Shown: positions 17,038 through 25,823, counted from the stretch's first letter. The stretch: 64,000 nt of DNA from Desulforhabdus amnigena (GCF_027925305.1 NZ_BSDR01000001.1:4358501-4422500), one strand, 5' to 3'. Notes: generated by a model from the sequence alone, not told the origin. A program made the numbers and translations.

Positions 17038-17041
17038 GGCA

Positions 17042-17575
17042 ATGCTGAGTGAGAGAATGGAAAAGGCGTTGAACGAGCAGGTGAATGCTGAACTCTATTC
17101 TGCTTACCTTTACCTGTCCATGGCCTCATATTTTAGGAAGATCAACCTCAATGGCTTTGCCCGGTGGATGGAAGTGCAATCTCTGGAGGAAGTGACTCAT
17201 GCGATGAAGTTCTATAATTTTATCAATGAGCGTGGAGAACAGACGATTTTGAAGCCCCTTGAAGGTCCACCCATCAGCTGGGAGACCCCCCTGGCGGCTT
17301 TTGAGGATGCTTACAGTCATGAGCTGAAGGTTACTGACCTCATCAATAATCTGGTCAATCTGGCCATCGAAGAAAAAGATCATGCCACCAACAACTTTCT
17401 CCAGTGGTTTGTGAGTGAACAGGTGGAAGAAGAAGCCAGCGCCAACGAGGTGGTTCAGAAACTCCTGCTGGTGAGGGACGGACAGGGAAGTTTTTTCATG
17501 CTCGATCAGGAACTCGGAAAACGCATGTTCAACATTCCCGTAGGTACAACCATTGTCGCCGGAGTCACTGCGTAA
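17042..17575 (+). CDS. ftnA: Ferritin (bacterial non-haem, FtnA type)
   Basis: A 177-residue ferritin. The four-helix di-iron site is visible: NEQVNAELYSAYLYLSMA (Glu near residue 17), EVQSLEEVTHAMKFYNF (Glu and His), then LAIEEKDHATNNF and VSEQVEEEASANEV. These residues form the ferroxidase centre that oxidises and stores Fe(II) in the 24-subunit shell. It follows dfx by 4 nt, which couples iron sequestration to superoxide removal. Confidence 0.94.
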   Translation: MLSERMEKALNEQVNAELYSAYLYLSMASYFRKINLNGFARWMEVQSLEEVTHAMKFYNFINERGEQTILKPLEGPPISWETPLAAFEDAYSHELKVTDLINNLVNLAIEEKDHATNNFLQWFVSEQVEEEASANEVVQKLLLVRDGQGSFFMLDQELGKRMFNIPVGTTIVAGVTA

Positions 17576-17603
17576 CAGCCGAACCGGTTTCCCCTTGAAG
17601 AGT

Positions 17604-17646
17604 CTCTTTCGAACTTTGTTGGATCGAAGTTATCGAAAGAGGATTT
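17604..17646 (+). terminator. Hairpin downstream of ferritin, possible terminator
   Basis: CTCTTTCGA (17604-17612) pairs perfectly with TCGAAAGAG (17633-17641), and ACTT/AAGT extends the pairing inward. The run after it is GATTTTCC, a weak U-tract. It sits about 30 nt after the ferritin stop. The remaining 220 nt up to nuoE show a second small hairpin (17775-17792) but no gene. Confidence 0.45.
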
Positions 17647-17867
17647 TCCAGCCTATGAAAATGGACGATATCTCTACGAGACTTTCGAACGTTCGGGATG
17701 ACGAAAGACCAACTTCAAGCCCTGCACAGTATGTGTGAACAGCAAATGCGATGATGACTGGAGGTATAAGACCTGCCGGTTCAAGTTCCGGCGTGATGGA
17801 AGGTCGGCCGGCTGGATGTATAAAAGGAAATGTTGGAATTTCCACCGACTTGTGATGTGAAGAGGGA

Positions 17868-18446
17868 ATGGGAAACCGAAAGGAACCCGGTTCCCTCTTT
17901 TTCTTTGAACCTGATTTGTATCAAACGCTCAGGGATTCGATCACTATGCTTCCGATTGAGATGAAAAAAAAGATTGTCGATAAGATTGCCCATGCGGAAA
18001 GCCCCCGGGAGCAAGCCATTGATGTCATGACTGAAATGCAAAATTATTACGGTTACATGAGCGACGAAGCGATGGTGGAAGCCGGGGAGCTGCTGGGAAT
18101 GACACCTCTGGAATTGGAAGAATTGGCAACGTTTTATAATTTCATTTACCGTCAGCCTGTCGGAAAATATGTCATTCATATTTGCGACAGCACGGTCTGC
18201 TGGATGAATGGATATGAATCCCTGCTCGATTACCTCTGCTCGCTGCTGAATGTCGAGCTCGGAGGCACCAGTTCGGATGGGTTGTTCACTCTCCTGCCCG
18301 TCTGTTGCCTCGGATACTGTGACCATGCTCCGGCGATGATCATCAATCGGGAAATCTACGGTGAATTGACTCCTGAAAAAATTGAACGAATCATCGGTAA
18401 ACTGAGAGACCGGGCATATTCTGCCGAGAAGGGAATCGGTGAGTAA
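17868..18446 (+). CDS. nuoE: NADH dehydrogenase subunit NuoE ([2Fe-2S], 24 kDa type)
   Basis: A protein of up to 192 residues closely following the NuoE pattern: a helical N-terminal region, DVMTEMQNYYGYMSDEAM, ATFYNFIYRQPVGKY, then the thioredoxin-like [2Fe-2S] domain. The ligands are in CDSTVCWMNG and LPVCCLGYCDHAP. It is part of the NADH-oxidising module with NuoF. The ATG at 17868 has GAGGG almost touching it; an ATG at 17946 (MLPIEMKKKIVDK) is the alternative start and fits shorter homologues. It overlaps nuoF by 8 nt. Confidence 0.9.
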   Translation: MGNRKEPGSLFFFEPDLYQTLRDSITMLPIEMKKKIVDKIAHAESPREQAIDVMTEMQNYYGYMSDEAMVEAGELLGMTPLELEELATFYNFIYRQPVGKYVIHICDSTVCWMNGYESLLDYLCSLLNVELGGTSSDGLFTLLPVCCLGYCDHAPAMIINREIYGELTPEKIERIIGKLRDRAYSAEKGIGE

Positions 18447-19713
18447 GATGTACCCACAAGTGCTCTTTAGAAACCGCAAGGCCAAGCGGATCGCTACGCT
18501 CGATGAATACTGCGGGGGTGGGGGGTATCAGGCGCTGGGGGATGTCCTTGCGAAATACGCTCCCAAGGAAGTTTGTGCTCTGGTTGAAAAAGCCAACCTT
18601 CGAGGAAGAGGAGGCGCCGGGTTTCCTGCAGCCAAAAAATGGGAGGCTGTCCCCGAGGATGGAGCCTTTCCGAGATATTTGGTCGCCAATTCCGACGAGA
18701 TGGAACCGGGTACTTTCAAGGATCGTGTTCTGATCCATGCCGATCCTCATACGATCATCGAGGGGGTAGCCATAGCGGCCTATGCGATTTCCGCCTCCAA
18801 GGCATTCATCTTTGTGCGTCCCGATTATGAGAGCAGTGCATGGATTCTCGAAAATGAAATCGAAAAGGCAAAGCAGGCAGGATATCTTGGGAAAAATATT
18901 CTGGGCAGTGGTTACTCACTGGAAGTCATCGTCCATCGCAGCGGCGGTCGCTATATATGTGGGGAGGGCACGGCTCTGCTCAATGCTCTCATGGGAAAAA
19001 GGGCCAATCCCAAGAAGCCTCCTCCGTATCCCACCGTGGAAGGGCTTTGGGGACGCCCCACGGTTGTGAACAACATTGAGACCCTGGCTAATGTGCCACA
19101 CATTGTGCGCAATGGGCCGGAGTGGTTTAATGAACTCTCCATGGTTGAAAAGAGTGGGGGGACCAAGATATTTTCTGTGAGCGGAAGAGTGAAAAATCCG
19201 GGATGCTTTGAATTGCCGATGGGGGTGCCTTTGAGGGAAATCATCGAAGAGCATGCCGGAGGAATGCTTCCCGGGTTGGAGTTCAAAACGTGCCTGCCCG
19301 GCGGAGCTTCTACTCGATTTTTGACACCGGACCTGCTCGATGTCCGAATGGATTTCGACAGCATGGCTGAAGTCGGTCACAGGATGGGAACCGGGGCCAT
19401 CATCGTTTTCGACCGGAAAACGTGCCTGGTGGGAGCGACTCTGAATTTGACGCAGTTTTTCATGAGAGAATCCTGCGGTTGGTGCACCCCTTGCCGGGAA
19501 GGATTGCCGTATCTGAAGGATTTATTGTGGCGTATTGAAAACGGTGAAGGAAAAGAAGAATATATCCCCATGATCCAGAGCATGTGCAAACATTTGTGGA
19601 ATTCCTACTGCGCTCTGGCTCCCGGTGCTGCATCCCCCATTGAAAGCCTTCTGACTTTTTTCGAAGATGAAGTGCGTGAGCATATAGTCCAAAAGGGATG
19701 CCCCTTCAAATAG
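18439..19713 (+). CDS. nuoF: NADH dehydrogenase subunit NuoF (FMN, NADH-binding, 51 kDa type)
   Basis: A 424-residue NuoF. Key parts are LRGRGGAGFPAAKKW (NADH-binding glycine-rich loop), ANSDEMEPGTFKDR (FMN/NADH site), ICGEGTALLNALMGKR, PTVVNNIETLANV, and the [4Fe-4S] ligands in ESCGWCTPCREG plus the later Cys in SYCALAPGAA. It accepts hydride from NADH onto FMN and passes electrons to Fe-S clusters. The start is drawn at the GTG at 18439, overlapping nuoE; an ATG at 18448, just past the nuoE stop, is equally possible. A family A repeat separates it from nuoG. Confidence 0.93.
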   Translation: MSKMYPQVLFRNRKAKRIATLDEYCGGGGYQALGDVLAKYAPKEVCALVEKANLRGRGGAGFPAAKKWEAVPEDGAFPRYLVANSDEMEPGTFKDRVLIHADPHTIIEGVAIAAYAISASKAFIFVRPDYESSAWILENEIEKAKQAGYLGKNILGSGYSLEVIVHRSGGRYICGEGTALLNALMGKRANPKKPPPYPTVEGLWGRPTVVNNIETLANVPHIVRNGPEWFNELSMVEKSGGTKIFSVSGRVKNPGCFELPMGVPLREIIEEHAGGMLPGLEFKTCLPGGASTRFLTPDLLDVRMDFDSMAEVGHRMGTGAIIVFDRKTCLVGATLNLTQFFMRESCGWCTPCREGLPYLKDLLWRIENGEGKEEYIPMIQSMCKHLWNSYCALAPGAASPIESLLTFFEDEVREHIVQKGCPFK

Positions 19714-19734
19714 ATATTTGGGAATGTCGAGGCC

Positions 19735-19849
19735 TTAAGGGCTTATCTGGAAACATCCTGTGGACTTTGGAATCCCCCTCGTCCTCTCCTCGAGGGAGGA
19801 ATTGAAGGGGTGTGTTCGCAGCCGAGGATAGGTTTTCGCATAGGTTCTA
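19735..19849. repeat. Repeat family A, copy 4 (diverged), between nuoF and nuoG
   Basis: It begins TTAAGGGCTTATCTGGAAAC and ends GGTTTTCGCATAGGTTCTA, with a degraded centre around CTCGAG. It begins 21 nt after the nuoF stop and lies inside an operon. Confidence 0.7.
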
Positions 19850-19926
19850 TGTAGGCTGAGTTGCAGAAAATGGCGCGAATGGCCGTTTTGCGTTTTCATT
19901 CCGCTACGGATATGAAAAGGAATGCC

Positions 19927-22326
19927 ATGCCCAGGTTGACGATCGACGATTTTGAGATTGAAGTCCCTGCGGGGACAAAGGTGATTGAAGCGGCTGAACG
20001 GTTGGGAATCATGATCCCCCGGTTCTGCTATCACAAGGGGTTGGGGTCCGTGGGTGCTTGTCGCGTCTGTGCCGTAAAATTTCTGCAGGGGCCTTTCAAG
20101 GGTGTCCAGATGAGTTGCATGATCGATGCCCAGGACGGCATGGTGGTTTCCACCACGGACGCAGAAGCGGTGGCGTTTCGCAAGCAGGTGATCGAGTGGC
20201 TCATGTTGAACCACCCACACGATTGCCCTGCGTGTGATGAGGGGGGGCACTGTCTTCTCCAGGATGAGACCGTTTCGGGAGGGCACGGCATTCGCCGGTA
20301 CGAAGGCAGGAAACGGACCTATCATGATCAGTACCTGGGGCCGTTTATCGCGCATGAAATGAACCGGTGTATCCATTGCTATCGCTGTGTGCGGTTTTAC
20401 CAGGAATTTGCCGGATATCGTGATCTGGGAACATTGCAGATTGCCAACCGTGTGTATTTTGGGCGTTTCCAGGATGGGCGCCTGGAAAGCCCTTTTTCCG
20501 GGAATCTTGCCGATATTTGTCCAACAGGTGTGTATACGGACAGGACAGCTCGCTACAAAGTGCGGCGTTGGGATCTCCAAAGAGCATCTTCTCTCTGCAT
20601 CCATTGTTCTCTGGGCTGCAACACGGTGGCCGGTGCGCGATACCGCGAAGTCCTGAGGATAGAAGCCCGCCTCAACGATAAAGTGAATGGCTATTTCATA
20701 TGTGATCGTGGTCGGTTCAGCTATCCGTATGCCAGCCGCCCCGATAGGCCGCGAAGGGCGAGAGCCGGTGGAAATGAAACCTCAATGGACGAAGCAATCC
20801 GCGCGGCCGCCCAAAAATTGTCCCGCATTCGGCAGGATGCCGGAGAAAAATCCGTTGCATGTTTGGGAAGTGTACGCAGCAGCCTTGAAACGCTGGGGGC
20901 TCTGAAGCGCCTGAGTCGCATTCAGGGTTGGCGTTCAGCGAGTTTTTTCGAAAATAGACATGTGCAACGCAAGGCCATCGATGCAGTTTCCAGCCTGGAT
21001 GGCCGGCTTGCCGTCTCCCTTCGCGAAATTGAGAAATCCGATTTTATCCTTGCGGTGGGAGTGGATCCCATCAATGAAGCTCCCATGCTGGCTTTGGCCA
21101 TGCGTCAGGCCTACCGGAAAGGGGCGGCCGTCACTGTCATGGACCCGAGACCCATATCTCTTCCACTGGAATTCGAACATTTGCCCGTGGCTCCCCGTGA
21201 CTTGGACGCCGGTCTTCATGCTCTTGTCCATGGGGCGGAAGGGCAAAGCAGTCCCAGGTTGGAAAGAAGCCGAAGCCCCGTTATTGTCTGTGGTTCCCAG
21301 GTGGTTCGGGACACGACCCCCCTGAAGGCTGCCGAATGCGCCAATTATATCGAGGGACTGAAAGGGCAGTGCGGCCTTTTTTATGTATTACCCGGCGCCA
21401 ATGCCTTTGGCGCTGCATTCCTCTCTTCTCCTGAACAGCATGCTTTTGCCGATATGATTGAAGAGGTGGAAAAGGGATCCATAAAAGCCCTGATTGTTGT
21501 GGAAAGTGATCCTCTGCGTCTCTTCCCCGATGCAGCGAGGTTGAAGGCCGCTTTTCAACAACTCGACCTGTTGCTGGTAATAGATTATCTCCCCTCTCAA
21601 ATCGCTCAATATGCTGATGTTTTCCTCCCCTCGTCCACGATCTTTGAAACTGGAGGAAGTTATATCAATCAGGAAGGACGCCTGCAGTTTGGTCAAGCGG
21701 TTCATCGTGTGGGAATGCCCATTCGGCAGGTGAGCGGTGGAAGCCATCCTCCCAGGATCTACGGCAGCGAAGTCCCGGGTGGAGAACCGAAAGCCGCCTG
21801 GGAATTGCTCGGGGAACTCTCCGGAGCTCTTGCTCCGGAAGGGGCGGGATTTCAGGAAGAACATCCCTGGAATAGCCTGGCGGAAGAAAATCCTGTTTTG
21901 GGCCGATTGAATGCAAAGGATTACCCCTTTGACGGAGTCCGGGTTATACCGGAAAGGGCTGAGGGGATTGCCCGGGCGGTCCGGCCGGAACAGCGGTTTG
22001 AGCCCCCTTCCGAGGAGCCTCTGGAACTTTTTCTCGTAGATTGGACCTTCGGTACGGAGGAGCTCTCCTTATATGCCGAGGTGATGCAACAGGTGGAGGC
22101 GGAACCGCTTCTTTTCATGCACGCTGATGATGCGGCAAAGAAGGGGCTGGCGGACGGCGACAAAGTCGCTATCCGCCTTGAGGATGGTTCCCTTGAAGTT
22201 CTTCTGGGTGTTCGGGAAAATATGGGGCGTGGAGTCCTGTTTCTGCCGCGCCACCGCAGGATTGAATGGCAAAAAATCAAGAATGTCTCAGTGAAGGTTC
22301 CCTTGGAGCACATCGAGAAGGTATGA
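19927..22326 (+). CDS. nuoG: NADH dehydrogenase-type subunit NuoG (Fe-S and molybdopterin-fold)
   Basis: A protein of about 799 residues. The N-terminal [2Fe-2S] domain has RFCYHKGLGSVGACRVCAVKF. The His-Cys3 cluster is HPHDCPACDEGGHC, followed by CIHCYRCVRF and a later CPTG. The molybdopterin oxidoreductase-like part starts with CIHCSLGCNTVAGARYREV and ICDRGRF, and ends in a degraded molydopterin dinucleotide-binding domain (LADGDKVAIRLEDGS). The ATG at 19927 (MPRLTIDDFE) is chosen for its AAGGA. Complex I NuoG or a NAD-dependent hydrogenase/formate dehydrogenase subunit of the same family would look alike. No nuoB, C, D or membrane subunits follow; the next gene is rpe. Confidence 0.88.
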   Translation: MPRLTIDDFEIEVPAGTKVIEAAERLGIMIPRFCYHKGLGSVGACRVCAVKFLQGPFKGVQMSCMIDAQDGMVVSTTDAEAVAFRKQVIEWLMLNHPHDCPACDEGGHCLLQDETVSGGHGIRRYEGRKRTYHDQYLGPFIAHEMNRCIHCYRCVRFYQEFAGYRDLGTLQIANRVYFGRFQDGRLESPFSGNLADICPTGVYTDRTARYKVRRWDLQRASSLCIHCSLGCNTVAGARYREVLRIEARLNDKVNGYFICDRGRFSYPYASRPDRPRRARAGGNETSMDEAIRAAAQKLSRIRQDAGEKSVACLGSVRSSLETLGALKRLSRIQGWRSASFFENRHVQRKAIDAVSSLDGRLAVSLREIEKSDFILAVGVDPINEAPMLALAMRQAYRKGAAVTVMDPRPISLPLEFEHLPVAPRDLDAGLHALVHGAEGQSSPRLERSRSPVIVCGSQVVRDTTPLKAAECANYIEGLKGQCGLFYVLPGANAFGAAFLSSPEQHAFADMIEEVEKGSIKALIVVESDPLRLFPDAARLKAAFQQLDLLLVIDYLPSQIAQYADVFLPSSTIFETGGSYINQEGRLQFGQAVHRVGMPIRQVSGGSHPPRIYGSEVPGGEPKAAWELLGELSGALAPEGAGFQEEHPWNSLAEENPVLGRLNAKDYPFDGVRVIPERAEGIARAVRPEQRFEPPSEEPLELFLVDWTFGTEELSLYAEVMQQVEAEPLLFMHADDAAKKGLADGDKVAIRLEDGSLEVLLGVRENMGRGVLFLPRHRRIEWQKIKNVSVKVPLEHIEKV

Positions 22327-22352
22327 TCTGATGTGATGAAAATCAGGCTAAA

Positions 22353-22446
22353 TTTATCCGCAGATTACGCTGATTAAAAAGAGCTTACCGCCCCAAGATA
22401 AGATGTTTTTTTAAATCTACGAAAATCTGCGCAATCTGCGGATAAA
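22353..22446. repeat. Repeat family E (ATCCGCAGATT inverted repeat)
   Basis: TTTATCCGCAGATT (22353-22366) and AATCTGCGGATAAA (22433-22446) are exact reverse complements, with further partial pairing inside. It lies between nuoG and rpe. Similar ATCTGCG-rich elements occur dispersed in many bacterial genomes. Confidence 0.75.
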
Positions 22447-22474
22447 AAGATGAAGCGGAAATTCAGGAGAAAAA

Positions 22475-23125
22475 ATGAGAAAACTTTCGGCGTCAATATT
22501 GTCTGCGGACTTCGGTAAACTTGCCGACGAAGTGAGAGCAGTGGAAGCGGCCGGGACGGATTGGATCCATGTGGATGTCATGGATGGGCATTTTGTTCCT
22601 AATATTACTATCGGACCGGACGTGGTCCGCGCAGTTCGCAAGGTCACCTCGTTACCCCTGGATGTGCACCTGATGATCGAAAAGCCCGAACGCTATGTGG
22701 AAGCCTTTGTGGATGCCGGGGCCGATTGGCTGGGGGTCCACGTGGAAGCCTGCCCTCATTTGCACCGCACGATTCAAAGCATCAAGGAATTGGGAGCCAA
22801 AGCCATCGTGACGGTGAATCCGGGAACCCCTCTCATGAGTATCGAAGATGTTCTGGGCGAGGTGGACATGGTGCTCCTGATGACCGTGAATCCCGGTTTT
22901 GGCGGACAGAAATTCATTTCCGGTGCGCTGCCCAAAATACGCAGGTGCCGGCAATGGATCGATGAAAGAAATCTGCCGGTCCTTCTGGAAGTCGATGGAG
23001 GCGTGAATCGCGATACGATCGACGCTTTGGTGGATGCGGGCGTGGATGTTTTCGTGGCAGGTTCCGCCGTTTTCAATGGTGGGGATTATGCCGGGAATAT
23101 TAAGCGATTGAAAGACCGCATGTAA
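22475..23125 (+). CDS. rpe: Ribulose-phosphate 3-epimerase
   Basis: A 216-residue TIM-barrel epimerase interconverting ribulose 5-phosphate and xylulose 5-phosphate in the pentose phosphate pathway. Characteristic blocks are SASILSADFGKLADEV, WIHVDVMDGHFVPNITIGP (metal-binding His and Asp), VHLMIEKP, TVNPGFGGQKFI and EVDGGVNRDTI (catalytic Asp), with AGSAVF binding phosphate. AGGAG precedes the ATG. It is separated from nuoG by about 150 nt holding a family E repeat, so it may have its own transcript. Confidence 0.96.
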   Translation: MRKLSASILSADFGKLADEVRAVEAAGTDWIHVDVMDGHFVPNITIGPDVVRAVRKVTSLPLDVHLMIEKPERYVEAFVDAGADWLGVHVEACPHLHRTIQSIKELGAKAIVTVNPGTPLMSIEDVLGEVDMVLLMTVNPGFGGQKFISGALPKIRRCRQWIDERNLPVLLEVDGGVNRDTIDALVDAGVDVFVAGSAVFNGGDYAGNIKRLKDRM

Positions 23126-23204
23126 GGGAATTGGTGATAGATCAAGCTCTGCACGGTCCCTCGTTGCTCAAGATCGCAATTATGCAGCCATATGCAAAGC
23201 ATGT

Positions 23205-23282
23205 AGGTTGGGTTGAGCGGCAGCAAAACTCAACATGGGTCTTCGTTGGGTTATGGCGCAAAAGAAGCGCCTGACCCAACCT
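23205..23282. repeat. Repeat family F (AGGTTGGGT inverted-repeat element)
   Basis: AGGTTGGGT (23205-23213) and ACCCAACCT (23274-23282) frame about 78 bp with further internal GTTGGGTT and CTCAACA motifs. It sits between the convergent rpe and methyltransferase genes. Elements of this TAGGTTGGGTT type are widely dispersed in proteobacteria. A fragment of the same type is seen near 5738. Confidence 0.65.
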
Positions 23283-23297
23283 TTCAGAACCGACAGA

Positions 23298-23333
23298 CAA
23301 AAAGTCCCTCGAAATTTGAAACCCGGAGGGTCT
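23298..23333 (-). terminator. Terminator-like hairpin for the leftward methyltransferase operon
   Basis: On the minus strand AGACCCTC and GAGGGACT pair with one mismatch around a 15-nt loop, followed by TTTTTGTC. It starts directly after the stop codon at 23335. Confidence 0.5.
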
Positions 23334-23334
23334 T

Positions 23335-23931
23335 TCAGTTTTCCTTGGCCAATACGGCGAGAATGCCCACGCCCCAGACTTCCAGAGAGTCCTTGAGGGA
23401 AAGCTTAGCGGCTGTCAGCGCTTCTTTGAAATCCCGGCTTCCAAAGCGGTTTTCAGTGGGATGCAGCAGAATGTGTTTTGTGATGAAGTTCTGATAAAGG
23501 GTAGGGTAGAGCTCCTCCACATAAAAGATTCCACCGGGCTTGAGAACCCTTGTGATTTCACGCAATGCACCCTGCCAGTCAGGAACGTGGTGCAGGACTC
23601 CGAAGTCGAAGACGGCATCCAGGACGTTATCGGCGTAAGGCAGGTTTAAAACATCCCCAACGTACATCGAGATTTTGCTTTTTTCCTCTGGCGAAAGGAA
23701 TCGATTTCCCATGCGGATCATCTTGAGGTCGAGATCCATGGCGTGGATCGCTTTGGGGTGGAACTCCCCGAGGATCAGGCCGGCGCCGGCCCCTCTTCCG
23801 CATCCCACTTCCAGAACGAGAGAGTCGGGAGTGAGTTCCTGCACTCTCTTCATCCAGCGAATCTCAAACCCCTGTTCCATGACGCGAAGGGGATTATTGA
23901 CAACCAATCGTTCAGCCCAGTTCAGCTTCAT
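23335..23931 (-). CDS. Class I SAM-dependent methyltransferase
   Basis: A protein of about 198 residues with a Rossmann-type SAM-binding domain: LVLEVGCGRGAGAGLIL (motif I), AMDLDLKMIRMGNRFL, YVGDVLNLPYADNVLDAVFDF and VLKPGGIFYVEEL. It resembles methyltransferase type 11/UbiE-like enzymes, but the substrate cannot be told. The ATG at 23931 (MKLNWAERLVV) is preferred with GAGGGT upstream and lies 10 nt after the stop of the menG/ubiE gene, so the two form an operon. That pairing hints at a role on a quinone or lipid substrate, which is only an inference. Confidence 0.85.
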   Translation of the reverse strand: MKLNWAERLVVNNPLRVMEQGFEIRWMKRVQELTPDSLVLEVGCGRGAGAGLILGEFHPKAIHAMDLDLKMIRMGNRFLSPEEKSKISMYVGDVLNLPYADNVLDAVFDFGVLHHVPDWQGALREITRVLKPGGIFYVEELYPTLYQNFITKHILLHPTENRFGSRDFKEALTAAKLSLKDSLEVWGVGILAVLAKEN

Positions 23932-23941
23932 TGCGTGACCC

Positions 23942-24739
23942 TCATTGTTTTCTGCCCACGTGGACCACTGCGATTCCATTCGTAAGCCGGCGGTAGGTCA
24001 CCTTCTTGAACCCGATTTCCTCGAGAATGTATTTCAATTTTTCAGGACCGGGAAACATGCGGATGGATTCCGGAAGATAGGTATAGGCGTGCCGGGATCC
24101 CCCCAATATTTTTCCCACACCCGGCATAATGTAAAATGAGTAAAAGTCGTAAAGGGATCGAAACCAGGGGGTGACGGGTTCGGAAAATTCCAGGCACATG
24201 AATTTCCCGCCGGGTTTCAAAACCCGGTACATTTCCCTGAAGCCTTTTTCCATGTGTGTGAGATTCCGTATTCCAAACCCCACCATGGCGGCATCGAAGC
24301 TTTCATCCGCAAAGGCGATCTTTTCGGCATCCCCCTGTATATACATTATGTTATCGGCGTAGGGAGTTGCTGCTGCCTTTGGAATTCCGGTTTTCATCAT
24401 GGCCCAGTTGATGTCGTACAGCATGACACGTCCTGAAGACCCGATAAACGGCGCGGCCATGAGGGCAAGATCCGCCGTCCCTCCGCAAACGTCGATGACA
24501 CGATCCCCTTCCTGGAGGCCCATCATCCTGATAGCGATCCGTTTCCAGATATAATGTGTTCCGAAGCTCAGGAGGGTATTCATGAAATCATATTTGTACG
24601 CTACCGTGTTGAAATGGCGCCGTACCCAATTGACTTTCTCGTCTTCGGGAACGGTCAGGAATCCAAAATGTGTCGAGGGAGAGCTACCGGCAGGGGGGAG
24701 AGTGGTTTCTTCCGGTATGGTGGAGTTAGAAGATTTCAT
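23942..24739 (-). CDS. menG: Demethylmenaquinone/ubiquinone C-methyltransferase (MenG/UbiE type)
   Basis: A 265-residue methyltransferase of the UbiE/MenG family. It shows the family signature regions VNWVRRHFNTVAYKYDFMNTLLSFGTHYIWKR, DVCGGTADLALMAA (SAM motif I), DAAMVGFGIRNLTHMEKGFREMYRVLKPGGKFMCLEFSEP, and YDFYSFYIMPGVGKILGGS. It adds the final ring methyl group to demethylmenaquinone; an anaerobe of this kind would be expected to use menaquinone. The first 30 residues are Ser/Pro/Thr-rich and poorly conserved, so the start could lie downstream. It is followed by a second methyltransferase gene 10 nt on. Confidence 0.88.
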   Translation of the reverse strand: MKSSNSTIPEETTLPPAGSSPSTHFGFLTVPEDEKVNWVRRHFNTVAYKYDFMNTLLSFGTHYIWKRIAIRMMGLQEGDRVIDVCGGTADLALMAAPFIGSSGRVMLYDINWAMMKTGIPKAAATPYADNIMYIQGDAEKIAFADESFDAAMVGFGIRNLTHMEKGFREMYRVLKPGGKFMCLEFSEPVTPWFRSLYDFYSFYIMPGVGKILGGSRHAYTYLPESIRMFPGPEKLKYILEEIGFKKVTYRRLTNGIAVVHVGRKQ

Positions 24740-25078
24740 AAGCTTTCCTGTAATGAACCTTAAGGCATATGAAGCAAAACGGCTGCAGAACCGGAGAGGA
24801 CACAGAGAGCGCAGAGAATAAGGAAAATTCAGAAACCGGCTGTTTTTCCCTTTCTGGAATATCTGCGTATCTGCGGATATGCAAGCGGGGGAACGGCTAC
24901 CCTGTTTTTACAAACGGATCGGCAGCACAAGGGGAAACGTTCGAAAACCCTCTCACTGAAGGCAAATCAACCGGCTGAGACAATCAGCCCCGACCGATCT
25001 CAGATCGCGACGGGCCTTTCGGCCCGTCGCGATCTGAGATCGGTCATTGATTTCCGAATGCAATTGCGGGACGGAACG
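24740..25078. other. Intergenic stretch with repeat fragments and a long hairpin
   Basis: About 340 nt without a gene. It contains short pieces resembling families B and E (GGACACAGAGAGCGCAGAG and ATCTGCGTATCTGCGGA) and the perfect hairpin at 24992-25045. Confidence 0.5.
24992..25045. repeat. Perfect 25-bp stem hairpin downstream of rpmB
   Basis: The left arm at 24992-25016 begins GACCGATCTCAGATCG and the right arm at 25021-25045 ends CGATCTGAGATCGGTC; all 25 positions pair around a TTTC loop. It lies 33 nt after the rpmB stop on the minus strand. No run of T follows on either strand, so it is not a canonical intrinsic terminator, although it could still stop or protect the transcript. Confidence 0.75.
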
Positions 25079-25273
25079 TTAAGCGGGCTTGACCACGAGG
25101 CCGGATCGGATGCAACGAGTGCAGGCGCGAACCCGGCGAACCGTACCGTCTTTATCCACGTGACGCACCGACTGCAAATTGGGCAACCACAACCGCTTGG
25201 TTTTATTATTTGCATGGCTGACATTGTTGCCAACCTGGGGGGTCTTTCCGCAGAATTCACATTTTCTGCTCAT
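25079..25273 (-). CDS. rpmB: Ribosomal protein L28 (zinc-ribbon form)
   Basis: A 64-residue L28 beginning [20 protein letters not shown] and continuing with [11 protein letters not shown] and [18 protein letters not shown]. The two CxxC pairs (CEFC and CTRC) mark the zinc-binding (C+) form. AAAGGAAG lies upstream of the ATG at 25273. The frame is open for about 100 more codons upstream, but that part is low-quality coding and overlaps repeat-like sequence. It stands alone on the minus strand. Confidence 0.95.
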   Translation of the reverse strand: MSRKCEFCGKTPQVGNNVSHANNKTKRLWLPNLQSVRHVDKDGTVRRVRACTRCIRSGLVVKPA

Positions 25274-25627
25274 GGCTTTGCTTCCTTTCTTTACGGATAT
25301 GTGATTTGCTGAAAACGAACCTGTTCTTTTCAGACGCTTATGTTCAACAGAGAGCCTTCCTATTTCACGAAAAAAACCTTCTACCATACGGGCATGTTTA
25401 GGGCAAGCCATTTTGCAAGATAAACATTTATGAAAACCAATTTGCACCAACCTGACCATTATTTCAGCAATTTTCATTTTGAAAAACCTATACCCCCTGC
25501 CCCCCTCAGGGGGAATTTTTAGGATAAAAGTCCCCTTTGAAGGGGGGATCAAGGGGGATGTCGGAAATGCCAATATCATGAGAGACATCCAAAATGAGAA
25601 TTGCTGCCATTATTTCTCAATATGGGA

Positions 25628-25764
25628 GTATGTCGCTCTTGAAATCCTCATTTACCACGGAGGCACAGAAATCACAGAGGAATTCCATAAGAATTCCAAA
25701 ATCTTCTTCGTGCCATCCGTGTCTCAGTAGTGAATAACGGGATATTGGAATCCGCCGACTTTCT
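25628..25764. repeat. Repeat family C, copy 3 (inverted orientation)
   Basis: It begins GAGTATGTCGCTCTTGAAAT and ends GGGATATTGGAATCCGCCGA, the reverse orientation of the copy at 14372. The inner arms TTACCACGGAGGCACAGAAA and CCATCCGTGTCTCAGTAGTG face each other. Confidence 0.75.
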
Positions 25765-25823
25765 ATAATAATCCATCCTGAAAATTTTTCATCACCTGTC
25801 AGAAAAATGGAAGGTGAATTTTC

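Noticed and set aside
17775-17792. tRNA T-arm-like hairpin GCCGG-TTCAAGTT-CCGGC
   Set aside because: The loop is 8 nt instead of 7, and no acceptor, D or anticodon arms can be built around it.
25274-25588. Extension of L28 by about 105 residues upstream
   Set aside because: L28 is complete from 25273 with a good ribosome-binding site; the extension crosses G/C palindromic sequence and has no family support.
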